A stretch of DNA of 64,000 bases from Oegoconia quadripuncta (GCA_949316235.1 OX438750.1:14944865-15008864), one strand, 5' to 3'; shown: positions 9,585 through 22,031, numbered from the stretch's first letter. Notes: generated by a model from the letters alone, not told the origin. Numbers and translations: made by a program.

Positions 9585-10463
9585 CATGGACTTATTATTT
9601 AAACAGGACTGATAACTATCAAAAGAATCATTTAGGAAAATGATCACTATGTCAACGCAATAAGGTATTAAATTGGATGCACCATACACAAAGGCAAATC
9701 CGAGCCGAGAGAGATAGAAATAACGGAGGCCGTGTGTCTCGTTCTTACATCTTGCCAGCAAAAAAAATGATTATGATCAACAGTTTTGGCTACTCAAAAA
9801 TTCCATTGAAACACTTATATTTTTATGTTATTTTAACAATTATAAATAAACAAATAACATTCGCATTAATTTCTTTTCATATATTCTTAAATCAAACAGA
9901 AAACATACATTTTTATTTCGATTTTGTTATTTTTATGGTAACCCTGAAAAGCATGTCATGTCATGGCGGTTCGGTGTGATTTTGAATTTTCTTTGCATTA
10001 AAAGTTTTTTAAAGTATTTGTTATATTATAACAAGTAAAAGGAGTAAAATGGTGAAAAAGTGTTGCGTTTATACTTGCCCAAGTGAATCCTATGGTGGTT
10101 GCAACATATCTTTCCACAGGTAAGCTAAAAATAATATTTTTGTAAATCAAAGAAGTAGGATGCCCATGAATTCTTGAAATGAGTCGAAATATGTGAAATA
10201 TGTGTGATTGATTAGGGTCCTGACTGTTGTACTATTATTGCAGTTTCCCAAAAAATGAAGAAATGCGAAATAAATGGCTCACGCCGGCTAATGTCAAAAC
10301 GCCAAAGTTTTTTGACAAATATTTTATTACAACATTTGTCCCAAGTAACAAATATATTGTGGTCACCCTGTTAGACAGAGACAAACGGCCTCTACGTTAC
10401 ACATCCTGCTCGGCTCGTTTTTCAGCGGCGAGTACTCAGTCCTGTTTAAATAATAAGTCCATG
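9585..10463 (+). mobile_element. Complete non-autonomous P-superfamily-like element, copy 2
   Basis: An 879-bp element with perfect 27-bp terminal inverted repeats (9585-9611 and 10437-10463, outer bases CATGGACTTATTATTT). It is flanked by the 8-bp target duplication ACGACGAA (9577-9584 and 10464-10471) inside a SINE-like copy. P elements are known for about 31-bp terminal repeats starting CATG, 8-bp duplications and an N-terminal THAP domain; all three are matched. The internal transposase is missing, so it depends on a source elsewhere. Near identity to copy 1 suggests recent movement. Confidence 0.8.
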
Positions 10464-10484
10464 ACGACGAATGACTTGTTTTGA
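10049..10484 (+). pseudogene. THAP-domain exon pair inside P-like element, copy 2
   Basis: Same two exons as copy 1: 10049-10119 with a GTAAGC donor, and exon 2 from 10244 after TTGCAG. The joined frame encodes the THAP motif, reads through the right inverted repeat and ends at 10482-10484 in the host SINE-like copy. Both copies keep an open frame and intact splice sites. Confidence 0.65.
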
Positions 10485-12717
10485 CTGAGACTGACTTCTT
10501 CTTCTTATTTTTGAGGATGGCAACCAGTCAACCTCACTGTCGAGGGACATTACTGCCAGTTTCGAGTGAAAAATTGCCCCGATACAAAAGAATAATATAC
10601 ATATGTAGATGATATAAATATAATAACAAAAGTTAAAAAATATATATAAATAAAAAGCTATAGAAGAATTTTATGATGAGATAAATATTTTAACATACAT
10701 TTTACATAATATTTTATTGGTCAGTGACAAAATAGAGGACAAGTTAACAGGGAGAGGCGCTTTATAAAACACCAATAAATTATAAAACGGCAATGACTGA
10801 TATAAAGGACAGTCAAATAAAATATGGATAATGTTCCCATCTTCCAAACCACACTCGCAAATTGATGAGTCACGAACCCTAAGTTTAGCCAAGTGAGACT
10901 GAGAACAACAATGACCAAATCTCAAACGGGAAATAGTGGAAGAGAACTTTTTGTCGATTTTTAATTTAGAGAACCATGGACGCAAAGACACACAAGGTTG
11001 AGATTGGCGATAAAATTTGGCTTTTGTTGAATTGGACCAGTCTTTATTCCAATGTTCCTCGAGTAATGAGCGAGGAACACTAGACAAATCTTGGCTGTAA
11101 ACCGATTTATTGTAAACACCTTGAAGAGCAGCTAGTTTAGCCAATCTATCAACAGCTTCGTTACCTTGGATTCCCACATGACTAGGGATCCATGCCAGAG
11201 TAATGTCTAGATTGTTGTTCGAACATTGCAACAAAATGCTTTTAATCTCCAAGGATAACGGATAAAAGGAATTCTTATTAAAAGGGTTTGAGAGCAAAGA
11301 CTGCAGGCAACTAAGTGAGTCTGTAAAAATGATTGATCTTTTAAAACTTTTTGATAAAATGTATTTTAAACATTCGAGGATACCCATGCATTCACCTGAG
11401 TAACTGGAAGTACTAGGAGAATATTTAAAAAGTTTGAAATAACGTGCATTATGATGTAAGAAAGCTGCACCTACACATTCGTCAACATTCGATGAGACGA
11501 CTCGTTGCAAGGGACCATCTTCGTCAGTTAGTACTGACGATACAGCAGATTTCGATGCATCTGTGAAAAATACCTCAGCGTCCAAGAAATGTTGCTGGAT
11601 GAAAGTCTTTAACAATTGATTTGGCTCAACGGAATTTTTGACAATGCCTATTGATAAACGTATATTCGGAGTGAAAACCAATATTTTGTAGTCATAAAAG
11701 AAAAGTGGATAACAAGGAAAATTTACGACAGGATCAAGATTAATCAATTTCTTATAACTAACAATGAGGTGGGGAGGGGACCTGCAGCGCCAGAAGTTAT
11801 TATTTTCCATTAGTCGTGATAAAGACCTTAATTTTGGTAAAATAGGATGACCACTGAATTGAGAAACTTTAAATAAATATCGATCTGATAAAAATTGCCT
11901 TCTAAGATGAAGAGGAGGATCAGAGCACTCAACTTGCAGAGCATTAATAGGGGTGCTCTTCATAGCACCTTCGACTAATCGAAGGCTCTTAGACTGAATC
12001 AGGTCCAATTTTTTAAGGGCTTGCTTATTAGCAGGAGACATGGAGAATGTGCCATAATCCAACAGGCTTCTAATTAATGCAATATAAAACAATCTCATTG
12101 AACAAGGATGAGCACCCCACCACACACCAGACAATGCCCTCAGTACATTAATACTCTTCTCGCATTTTTTGCTTATATAATTTACATGTGCCACTCCATT
12201 GAATTTTCCATTAAATTTTTTCCCCAAGAAGAAAACTTTTTCAGCTACTGGAATTACTAACTGATCAAAAGAAATATTTATTACCGGAATTACCCTTTTA
12301 CGAGAGAAAACAACAATATTGCTTTTAGAAACTGATAATGATAAATTATGATTAAGAAGCCACTCTAAAAGATTATTTAAAGAAACTTGCAAATCAGCCG
12401 TGGCTGCTTCAATAGAGCTGTTAGATGAATATATGAGAAGATCATCAGCATATTGAAGTACTGAACATGATGGTGGTATACAGTTATCTAAATCATGGGT
12501 GTAAATATCATAAAGTAAGGGACTCAAGACCGAACCCTGTGGCACACCTTGCCACAAAGTTCTAGGAGGGAGATCCGAACCTTGAACCCGAACAGAAAAG
12601 GTTCTGGCTGTGGAAGGATTAAATAAGAAATGAGTAAATTTGCTTGGAATATTCAACTTTTGCATTTTTAACTTGAGTGTAGACAGATCAACGTTGTCAT
12701 AGGCAGCGCTAACATCG

Positions 12718-14112
12718 GGGTGCGATGTCAGACAACCTCCTCGTGTGCCTGATGGCTACTTGTCCCCCTGGATACGTCTGGGGGGAACGGTAGTCGTTGG
12801 GCCGGTGCACCCTGGGCATCGGTCAACAACTTCCCTTTTAAGGGTTCTTGTTGACCGATGGCGAATAGTCTGACACCGGGGGGCTCCTCCGCGTGTCCCT
12901 CTGGTTTAGCAGAGGGCACTGCGGATGGAGCAGGAGACGCTCCCCTCCTAGCGGGGGAGTAAGGGTGGGCTCGGTGTGCACTCGCACTGCCGCCGAGCAG
13001 GCCTGGGGAGGAGGTTAGGGGGAACCTCCTACCCCTTGCCACCGCCGGGCTCGTAATCCGGGACCGCGGCTTTCAGCTGCAGTCCGGGACCGAGGGTCTT
13101 GGCTTAACCGCCCGGACCGCGAGGAAGAAAAACCTCTATAAAAAACCAGCCCAAGTTTCGGCTCCGAGGCCTGCCTCGGCGCCGAGATGCCCTCGTCGTC
13201 CCACTCCCGAAAATTCGTTTTCGGGAGTGGAACGACGAGGGATGGTGGAGGGCGAATTCCACCACAGCGGGCTGCGGCGAGGAAGCGGCGCTCCCTGAGG
13301 AATGCCCATATGTTCATATGGGCAGGGGACGCCGCGGAATCGTCTGCAGCACGTGGGCGACCTCTCCTCTACGACTGCAGCTAAGGCTGCGGCCGTCGAC
13401 GAGAGGTCGTGGGAAGCGGCCCCCCCCCCTCTGTTCTAGGGAGACGGCGGGAGGGTTGGAGGGGCAGTGTCCCTTATCGCCGCCTCTCCGGGCGTCCCGC
13501 TGTTGCAGGCCGCTATGGTAGGGGACGACCTCTCTGTTGAGAGGTCGTAGCCGTGCGGGACGGCCACTCTTTGCCGCCCGCAGCTGTTCTCATCAGAGCT
13601 GCGGGCGCCAAGGAGAGGCCGTGGAAAGCTTTCCTCTCTCTCTGCGAGAGATTACGCACTCGCAGAGCGAGGGGAGACACAGCCGCACGGGGGGCACGGA
13701 GGAGAGCTTATCTTTAATGATAGGCGATCCTCTGCCCCCCCTACCCTGCGGGGCCGTGGTCGGCGATCCGGGGGGATCACCGCCCACACATAGGCCCCGC
13801 GAGAAGGCGCGCGCGGTGTTTTCCGCGCGCCTTCTAGAGGTGGCTGGACCAGGCGATTCCTCCCTGCTCCAGCCCAGAGGTGGGCCCGCCGCCGCTTCTG
13901 TCCAGGCGGCGGGCACCGCGCTGGCGTGGCTGCGGACGAATACCAGATGGTACCCGCGGCCACGCCGTCAACGGCGCGCGCGAGGGAACACCCAGGAGTT
14001 TTTAGTCGGTAGGCCGGCACCTTCTGTGCCGGAGTCCGACATAATCCGCCCCCTCCCCCGAGGAGGGCGGATAAGCATGAGCGTTTCTCCTGGTAAAAAA
14101 AAAAAAAAAAAA
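12718..14112 (+). mobile_element. GC-rich retroposon composed of consecutive hairpins, unknown family
   Basis: A 1.4-kb block, strikingly GC-rich against an AT-rich background, ending in an 18-base A run (14095-14112). It is flanked by the 16-bp duplication GGCAGCG(C/T)TAACATCG (12702-12717 and 14113-14128) that splits the RT frame of the I element. These are the marks of target-primed retroposition. Clear stem-loops are at 12817-12860, 13190-13241 (about 23-bp stem), 13303-13322, 13576-13606, 13803-13834, 13884-13914, 14014-14032 and 14046-14070. Open frames exist on both strands but none resembles a protein family I know. It may be a non-autonomous relative of a GC-rich (for example R1-type) element. 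Confidence 0.75.
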
Positions 14113-14287
14113 GGCAGCGTTAACATCGAGAAAAGCTGCAACCAATGACTCATTTTTACTAAACGAAGTAAGAATATCTGTTGATAAAATGGCATGGTTA
14201 TCAGACACAGATTTTCCCTTTCTAAATCCAAATTGAGATTGAGAAAGGAGAGAATTGTGTTCCAAGAACCATTCCATTCTATTCTTT

Positions 14288-16428
14288 ATTAAATTATTTA
14301 TTTATTTAACTTATTTATTAATCAACTAATCTGGTTACATTTCAACTAGATCCCCACAAAACTATTTGAACAGTTTGTCTGCGGGAGATATTGGAGTCTC
14401 GCTATGTAAAACGAATTAATTTTTTTACAAAAATTTAAAGATTTTCATGAAAAAATTTTTTGAGCATGATGCCAAATTTACGTCTGCTGTTTTCGTTCCT
14501 AATGTCCGTTGGTAGGCTATTCAATAGATATGGTAATCGTTTATTTAATGTTCTAACACCGTAATAATTAGTAATACTCGGTACCTCATATTTACCCGTA
14601 GCTACAGATCTGGTAATTCTGTCATCATGCGCTTTCTTAATTAATGAGCCATACACTGGACCGCCATGGTTATTTAGGGCTACCAAGTATTTATGTTTGA
14701 TACTAACCGGTAGAATTTTGCAGATTTGGAACAGTTTATAATAGTCACCTTTACAATTTAATTTAGTCTTTTTGCTTACCAATAATTTCAAAAATCTTAT
14801 TTGCATTTCTTCAAGCTTTTTCAGGTTTCCCCTGAACGTAAGTCCATAGCTGTCCAGTGCATAGCTCAGTATGGAGTCTATTAGAGCATTATACAGGGCG
14901 TCCCACGGCTATGCCACATGGAGGGAAAGTACCTTGAATTTTGTAGATGGAACATTTTACTGAAAGAAGACATTATTTTAATTTAAAAAACAATTTAAAC
15001 TGCATTCATAGATTTTTAAATAAGTACATGGTTAAACCGGGAGTAGAACCCTTTATTTATAAAAAAAAAATTACCATGTAACTTTATCATACCGATCGAA
15101 AGGCTTCATCATAAGGATAATTTTTTGCTAAATAACATAGTGTCAGAAATAAAAGGAAGACCATGAATTTTAACATTTTTAATACAAAATTAATCAAATT
15201 TATCAAATGCTCAAAATGAGTCCCATCCTGTTCAATACAAAGTCGCACTCTTTTGATTATTTCGCTCCCTGTCGATTTTTTGATCATGTTGTGGTGGATA
15301 TTTAGAATAATACGTCGAAGTTCAGTTTGTAGCTCGTGGACACTTTGACACTGGTTCTTGTAAAGTAAATTTTTTACATAACCCCATAAAAAAAATCTAA
15401 CGGGGTTAGATCTGGGGATCTCGGCGGCCATTTTTTCGTCCATTTGTCCCGATCCAGGAAAGAAAATGTTCATTGAGATAGTCCTACTTACTAATTACGT
15501 ATCTCCTTATCATTTTATCATGAACTTAAATTATAATAGGTAAATGATGCATACTTCTCGAGTGGGTAATTAGTATTAGTAATGATAATGTCAATTGTAT
15601 GTCCTTACGGCAATGTCAGCTTTTTATTTTTCTGAACAAAATTGAACATCTAATGTTAAAATTCATGGTCTTCCTTTTATTTCTGACAATATGTTATTTA
15701 GCAAAAAATAATCCTTATGATGAAGCCTTTCGATCGGTATGATAAAGCTACATGGTAATTTTATTTTATAAATAAATGGTTCGATTCCCGGTTCAACCAT
15801 GTACTTATTTAAAAATCTATGAATGCAGTTTAAATTGTTTTTTAAATTAAAATAATGTCTTCTTTCAGTAAAATGTTCCATCTACAAAATTCAAGGTACT
15901 TTCCCTCCATGTGGCATAGCCGTGGGACGCCCTGTATATATACTTTAAGGTGGCAGGCGGGACTTTGAAACTTAGGTAATAAAAGTTAGTCAATAACGTT
16001 CTCAGCCTGTTACAAATGAAGTCAATATGATATGACCATGAAAAATGTTCATCGACCTTGACCCCAAGATATGTTACACAGTTCACTCTTTCTATAGGCG
16101 CACATGCACAATTCATAAGTCCACTGTGTAGACAAGTATAGCTATGTGCATAAAGTGGGGGTGTGACGTCACTGGCATTTAGGTATGGTGATCGTATGAT
16201 TAGTAGTTTAGTCTTCTCAGCATTGAGGACTATTCCATTGTCATGCGACCATTTGACTACAGCGTCGATATCTCGCTGGACCTGTTGACATGTGTGAGCG
16301 AGGTCGGTGCCGGCGCGGAGCACGCACAGGTCGTCGGCGAACATGTGTGCTGTGCAATGTCGCAGCACACCGCATAAGCTGTTTACATGCATCAAATAGC
16401 ATATCGGAGCGCTCGCTCCTGTTCTGTT
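14288..16428 (-). mobile_element. 5'-truncated non-LTR fragment (RT palm and C-terminus) split by a mariner
   Basis: On the minus strand the RT begins just before LMHVNSLCGVLRH and reads AHMFADDLCVL, KTKLLIIRSP and YLGVKVDEHFSW to VPPATLK (15940). It resumes after the mariner with ALIDSILSYALDSYGL and a C-terminal thumb region (LFQICKILPVSIKHKYLVAL, VRTLNKRLPYLLNSLP) to 14435. The tail is an AAATAAAT-rich run near 14290-14325. This is a Jockey/CR1-like RT without RNase H, different from the host element. It is inserted in the I element between YKLTE and LIKNRMEW. Confidence 0.75.
14894..15934 (-). mobile_element. Non-autonomous mariner with about 280-bp inverted repeats
   Basis: Bounded by TA dinucleotides (14892-14893 and 15935-15936). 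Ends are CAGGGCGTCCCACGG with long inverted repeats 14894-15174 and 15655-15934 that are over 95% identical. Between them only the transposase C-terminus remains (minus strand, about 15430-15190: FFLWGYVKNLLYKNQ, THFEHLIN). It is closely related to the full element at 34479-36598. Confidence 0.85.
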
Positions 16429-17161
16429 AATTTGTATAATACGGAAGATAAAGCAACTGGTCGATAAGAAGAAGATAACGAGGGGTTTTTAGATGGCTTT
16501 AAAATTGGAATAATTATATGATGTTTCCAAGAAGGAGGGATCTGGCCAGTCTCGACAACGGTATTTATGATATCCAAAAAGAAAGAAAGTGTAGAAACTT
16601 TAGAATTACTAATAAAAGAATACGGGATTCCATCAGAACCCGGAGATGAATCAGTAACTTTATCTAGAACCAATTTAAGTTCCTTCATAGTGAAGGGAGA
16701 ACTAATAGGATCGGGGTTATAAGATTCTGATGAATAAACATAAGGCAACTGGCCTATATTAGGAACCATGTCCGGAGCTAGATTATGGAAGAACGAAGGC
16801 ACCCATTCAATAGAAAATGAAGAAGAGTGATCTGCTTGAGAAGATCTAAAACGACGAATATTATTCCAAACAACAGATAGTGGAGTATCTGGAGAAAGAG
16901 AAGAGCAAAAGCGATGCCAACCCTCCTGTTTCTTTTTGCTGAGCAGTCGTTTCACTACAGCTTCGGTTCTCCTAAATTCCATAAATGTAGACAAGTCAAT
17001 AGAATTGCGACATGACTGTTCCAAATTATTTCTTTTTTTTATTGCAGTAGTACATTCATTGTCCCACCAAGGTGGGGAAGGTATTTTACCGATGGCAACA
17101 TTCTTGAGGGGAAAAATGTCATCAGCTGCCGATAATAAATTTGAGGTTAAATTATCATATG

Positions 17162-17460
17162 TGTTTCGCAAGCGATTGGACGAAGGAACACTAAAGGAAA
17201 TAGCGCCGAGAAAATAAAACCACCATTACTCGTGAAGCTTTACCAAAGACTGACTTTTATTTGCTTTTTAATTATTTAAAAAGTACATAATACGACCGGG
17301 TTATTCTTCCGATTCGCAACATCCTCCAAACACGAAATGAAATAATTACCTTCGCTAAATAAGTGAATTAACAAATTATTCACAATATAAAATCAAATTA
17401 ACATGTTGGGAGAACTTTACTTCACATGTTATATTAAAAAGGGGCGTTACTAACTTGTCA
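17162..17460 (-). repeat. 3' LTR of the BEL/Pao element
   Basis: 299 bp, TG..CA bounded, nearly identical to 20890-21186. The right boundary is set by where the two copies diverge (after ACTAACTTGT). Confidence 0.75.
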
Positions 17461-17744
17461 CCTAGCAACCTTTTGTCCATAACAACCAAAAAATAACAAA
17501 GTGTCAAAGTAAAACCGCCACCTTTTTGAAGTAGGTTAAAATTATTAAACTATCTTATTTTGTAACAATCTTGCATGCTAATGTTCATCAATTAAAGTAT
17601 GTAAAAGAAAGAAATTCTCAAAACTGTTACAAATAAAGTTATACGAAAACAAACTGTACTACTGTCAGACAACACCAGCTCAAACATAAGTTATTCTTTC
17701 AACATGTTGTTAAAATTTCAAATAATTACTCAACTGAAATGAAC

Positions 17745-20700
17745 TCATAAATGGTATATATCAAATTTGCTGGGTAGCTTTACCTTCCTTCCACTGCGAG
17801 AACATTGTTGCTGTGTATTACTAGATTCTGAAGCCACAAACTTGTCTATGCCGTCATCCGCATTGGACTCTGAAGACGTACCCGAATTTCCTCCTACATT
17901 TACACGTCCTACCTGAGTCCCAAGAAAATCATCACTCGAGATTTCTAACTTGTAGAGTCGCTGCACAGGGCGAATCTTCAGACCAGTAGAAGTCTTAACT
18001 TGCGCCGTTCTCTCTACTCCATCCCTTCCTGTATGCAATTCTTTTATTATTCCTAACGGCCATTTAATTCTCTTTTCTCCTGTCGCAATTAAGATATAAT
18101 CCCCCACCTTTATGCTGTCCTTCTTCTCATTTCCCTTCTGCACCAGAAAGGTAAGGTACTCCATTTTAAATATTTGACGAAATTGATCTCTTAACTTTTG
18201 CATATATCTCAACCTAGTATTAAGGCTCTTTAAATCAATTTCATATTCAATTCAATTCAATTAGACAAAGGTTGGATAAAAAATGCCGGTGTTAACGGCT
18301 CGAGATATTCACCATTATCGTCGTTTATATAGGTCAAAGGTCGACCCGACTGTTCATCGTAGCTTCACAGTCGCACACTATAGTTTGCAGCTCGTCATAA
18401 AACACGGCAGCTTTACCTAATATACGACGTAGTAGGTCTTTCATAACCCGAATTAAGCGTTCCCAGTATCCACCCCACCAAGTCATTAAACTGATCTGCA
18501 AAAATGCTTTTCCTATATCTGCCGTGATACCTATAACTCCTTTTCGAAAGTTATTAATTAGGTTGGGAACCAGATCAATTAAACTGCTTCCCTTTTCTAA
18601 GCAGGCATTCAGGCTCAGACCATTTTTATCCTTGGCGGATGCATCAAAAACAGGTCTAATACTAAATGTTAAGCTTTGCTCTTTTATAACAGGTCTATGT
18701 GATAAATAGTGACCAGTATTATGATCTGAATCAGCTGGTTCTATTATGCCCAAATCTAGCCAAGTTCTAAAAACAGAATCATATTTACTGAAGTTACCTG
18801 TCCGAATAAGGCTTTTCGTTGTTGATTCTAATCTTTGTCTGGCTATGTAGAAATTAGGTAGTAAGTCATCATGGTTCGTCTTAAAAGGTAATTTGACTTC
18901 ATACCTGTTGGCATCGGTCACCTTGATATTCTCCTCGAAAGCTATCATTGTGTCAGCTTCAATTTCAGCTTTGACCTTTGCTTCTGCAGGATCTCGGATA
19001 CCCAGTGTCTCCAAGCTCCAGTACTCTGGCAAATAATTATCACACATAGATTGCAACACACTTGTGATATGACTACTGACGTTCATACTCACCTGCTTCC
19101 CTTGCAAGGTCCAGCCCAACTTTGTTTCAACCGCAACTAGTCCATTATTCAGCTGAATTACTGCACTTGTCAACAGAAGCCCTAGAAAATCTGCCCCAAT
19201 TAAGAGTCCTATCTCCCTTAAAGTGCTACTGTTGTCTGTCAGAGTAATGTTATTAACATACAATAAGTTATTTAAATGTGTGTTATCCGAATTAACTTTA
19301 GGAATGGCACCGCAAATATTATTTTGGCTGATAGCCGACATATTAATACTAAAGGAATTATTCAGAGCATTGACTTTTACATCGTAAACACCAAACTCTT
19401 TAGAACTGGTCTCAATGCCACCAAAGAGCACATGAGTTAAATATTCTTTACTTGTAGGTGACATCCTTAGTTTTTCTACAACCTCTTTCTTAATGTATGT
19501 ACGCTGTGAACCGGAGTCGAGAAGGGCTCGCACATGTAGCCGTTCTTCATTATATTCAATCTCTACGATAACAGTCTGTAGAAGGGTTTCTCCCTTCGAA
19601 TACATAGATGATAGTGAAGATGAAGACTTGGGCTTGCTTTTGCTACCTTCTTCTGTTTTCTGGTCAGGACACAAGACTGTAGAGTGTCGTTTGAAGCAAA
19701 TGAAACATTTGATTGATGCTCGACAGACTTTGGGATGATGCCCTTTACGTAGGCATATAGAGCACGCTTTCTTTTCCTTAAGTAGAACTTTTCGTTCCTC
19801 AAGGTTCAGCCGGTTGAGCTTATAGCATTCTAAACTAGCATGTGTATCTTTCTCACACCACACGCAGATGGAACCTACACTCTGTTTCTTAGGTTTCGTA
19901 CTGGATACCAGACATTCTGCAGTTAGGGTAACTGCTTCATCATCTAGGATTTCGTTTTTATCGTTGAAATTATTTCTGGAAAGTTCTATCCTTTGCTCGC
20001 TTTCAACCTCCTTCCTTAGGAACTCTAACAGGTTTATTAGTTCATCGGCTATATCCTTGCCTGTTACTCTGGTACGTTCCCATATTCGGAGTATTTCTTG
20101 TGGTAGAGCTGATTCGACCATTGGTAATAAAAATGCAGCATACTTCTCCTTAGTAACATTCAGTGTTTCTAATGCTCTAAGCTGCGCATTTAATTGGTCA
20201 TTATAGCTTCGTTATATCACGATTTTTCTTTTCAACGAGCACTAGTGCGAGAATCTCTCTTATATAAATTTGTACTAGTAGATCTTCTCTCGCGTATCTG
20301 CTCTTCAATTGTTCGATGCAGGTTCTATATGCAGAAGGAGGGAAACCTTCTACCAACCGTTTGGTTTCAGAACCATTCTTCATACCCTGCAATAGATATT
20401 GATACTTTTCTGTATCGTCGAGAGTTGAATCATGGTGTATCTTTTCAAATTGACCCCAAAACGGTAACCAGCTTTTCAGTTGGCCGTCAAAGACCTGCAT
20501 ATCTAATTTTGGCAGTTTAAATGAGCGAGTTTTGCTATCAGAAGATGTCATTTTCGATGCAAGCATCTGTTTTTTCGTTTTGTCATTATACATGATGTCT
20601 ATGCGATGCCATCTTGTTTTATATTCAAACTCGCTTTCGGTCTCCTTTTCTAACTCATCTTCCTCAAAATCTGTTAATATTTGATCTCTAATCAATTGGT

Positions 20701-20899
20701 CTAACTTGAGGAGATTTTCGGTCAATTCTTGGAGCTTCTTATAACTGCTATGAATCTCTGGGCTTTCTAATTTTTCTATTCCCAGGGTAGCTTCGAGTTC
20801 GTTGGCGGTCCTAGTGAATATTCTTCTCACCACTGACCTTTCTTTTTTCCGTATTTCTAGGTCCGTCATTGTTATCACGGTCGCCAAAATGTTTCGCAA
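17745..20899 (-). pseudogene. BEL/Pao gag-pol remnant
   Basis: Order on the minus strand: gag with a DUF1759-type region (20899-20201, SFKLPKLDMQVFDG, PFWGQFE, YLLQGM). A frameshift near 20200 follows. Then come Cys-rich knuckles (CVWCEKDTHASLEC, CSICLRKGHHPKVC, CFICFKRHSTVLC), a retropepsin-like region with ALLDSGSQRTYI, and an RT start (FYIARQRLESTTKSL, RPVFDASAKDKNGLSLN, FLQISLM). At about 18485 the RT jumps straight into the integrase C-terminus (TWWGGYWERLIRVMKDLLRR), so the RT core, RNase H and integrase core are deleted. The DUF5641-like tail is at 18212-17745 in another frame. It cannot be autonomous. Confidence 0.8.
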
Positions 20900-21268
20900 G
20901 CGATTGGACGAAGGAACACTAAAGGAAATAGTGCCGAGAAAATAAAACCACCATTACTCGTGAAGCTTTACCAAAGACTGACTTTTATTTGCTTTTTAAT
21001 TATTTAAAAAGTACATAATACGACCGGGTTATTCTTCCGATTCGCAACATCCTCCAAACACGAAATGAAATAATTACCTTCGTTAAATAAGTGAATTAAC
21101 AAATTATTCACAATATAAAATCAAATTAACATGTTGGGAGAACTTTACTTCACATGTTATATTGAAAAGGGGCGTTACTAACTTGTTTACCAAAGACTGA
21201 CTTTTATTTGCTTTTTAATTATTTAAAAAGTACATAATACGACCGGGTTATTCTTCCGATTCGCAACA
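20890..21268 (-). repeat. 5' LTR of the BEL/Pao element with extra partial duplication
   Basis: 20890-21186 matches the 3' LTR. It is followed at 21187-21268 by a second copy of an internal LTR segment (TTACCAAAGACTGAC to TTCGCAACA), which directly abuts the target duplication. The outer terminus is therefore not the regular LTR end. Confidence 0.7.
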
Positions 21269-22031
21269 ATATGATTGTAATACATTATCAATAGAAACAG
21301 ACGGATTCTCCTTTATTTTACTTTCTACACACAAACTAAATGTTTCCCAGTCACAATCTTTGAGTTTATATTTCAGTAAAGGAGGAAGAAGAGGCACAAA
21401 GCTACTACTCGAAATGGAACCAGTGTAAGAAAGAACTATAGGGTAGTGATCACTGCCATGGGATAGTGGTAAACAAGACCAAGTTAATAGTGTGGACAAG
21501 GAAGGAGAACATAAAGATAGATCATCAAAACTACGAGATTGACCTTCAGCGAATGGACGAGTGGGTGACCCATCATTCAACACACATAAATTCAAATCAT
21601 CTATTAGATCAGCAATATTTATCCCAAAGTGATCATTGCCTGGGGCCCCCCACATTGAATGATGAGCATTAAAATCACCAAGGACCATTACAGGAGGAGG
21701 CAACAACTTTATGACATTCTCAAGTAATGGTACCACACTTCTATCCTTTTCGGAAATATATAAGGACAAAAATGTAGTACCACCCACACGAGCAGCAACC
21801 ACATTGATATGGTTATTATTTAATGGTGGTAGTTGAATAGCATTAAACAAATGATTCTTTTTAATGGAGAGGGCTACCCCTCCCCATCCATCAACACGGT
21901 CATCTCTAAGAATTGAGTAGCCAGGCAGACGATAGGTTGCATCTGGCTTCAACCAAGTCTCCGAGATGGCCATAACAGTAGGTTTGTGTTTATTTGCTAA
22001 AAATATTAATTCCGAATGCTTAGACCGTACA

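Larger units (their letters stand above)
17162..21268 (-). mobile_element. BEL/Pao LTR retrotransposon, internally deleted
   Basis: Oriented right to left inside the endonuclease/RT linker of the I element. The target duplication is ATATG at 17157-17161 and 21269-21273. The 3' LTR is 17162-17460; the 5' LTR is 20890-21186 plus an abnormal extra piece to 21268. A primer-binding-site-like TTTTGGCGACCG follows the 5' LTR on the minus strand (about 20889-20878). The internal region is about 3.4 kb, short for BEL, because of the pol deletion. Confidence 0.85.

Noticed and set aside
9355..10575. Inverted repeats as the ends of one DNA transposon containing the P-like element
   Set aside because: Both blocks end in AAG repeats and the right one is continuous with the 3' UTR of the I-clade element, so they are two retroposon 3' ends.
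12718..14112. Bacterial contamination or a CpG-island promoter
   Set aside because: A matching 16-bp target duplication interrupts an RT codon series and an A tail is present, so it is an insertion in the insect genome.
12728..14148. Several open frames of 60-200 codons in the GC-rich block as genes
   Set aside because: High GC removes stop codons in all frames. The block is a retroposon with an A tail and target duplication, and none of the frames shows a known domain.
13537..14148. 203-codon plus-strand frame as a retroposon-encoded protein
   Set aside because: It runs through hairpins and into the A tail and the host RT; amino-acid composition is only that of GC-rich DNA.
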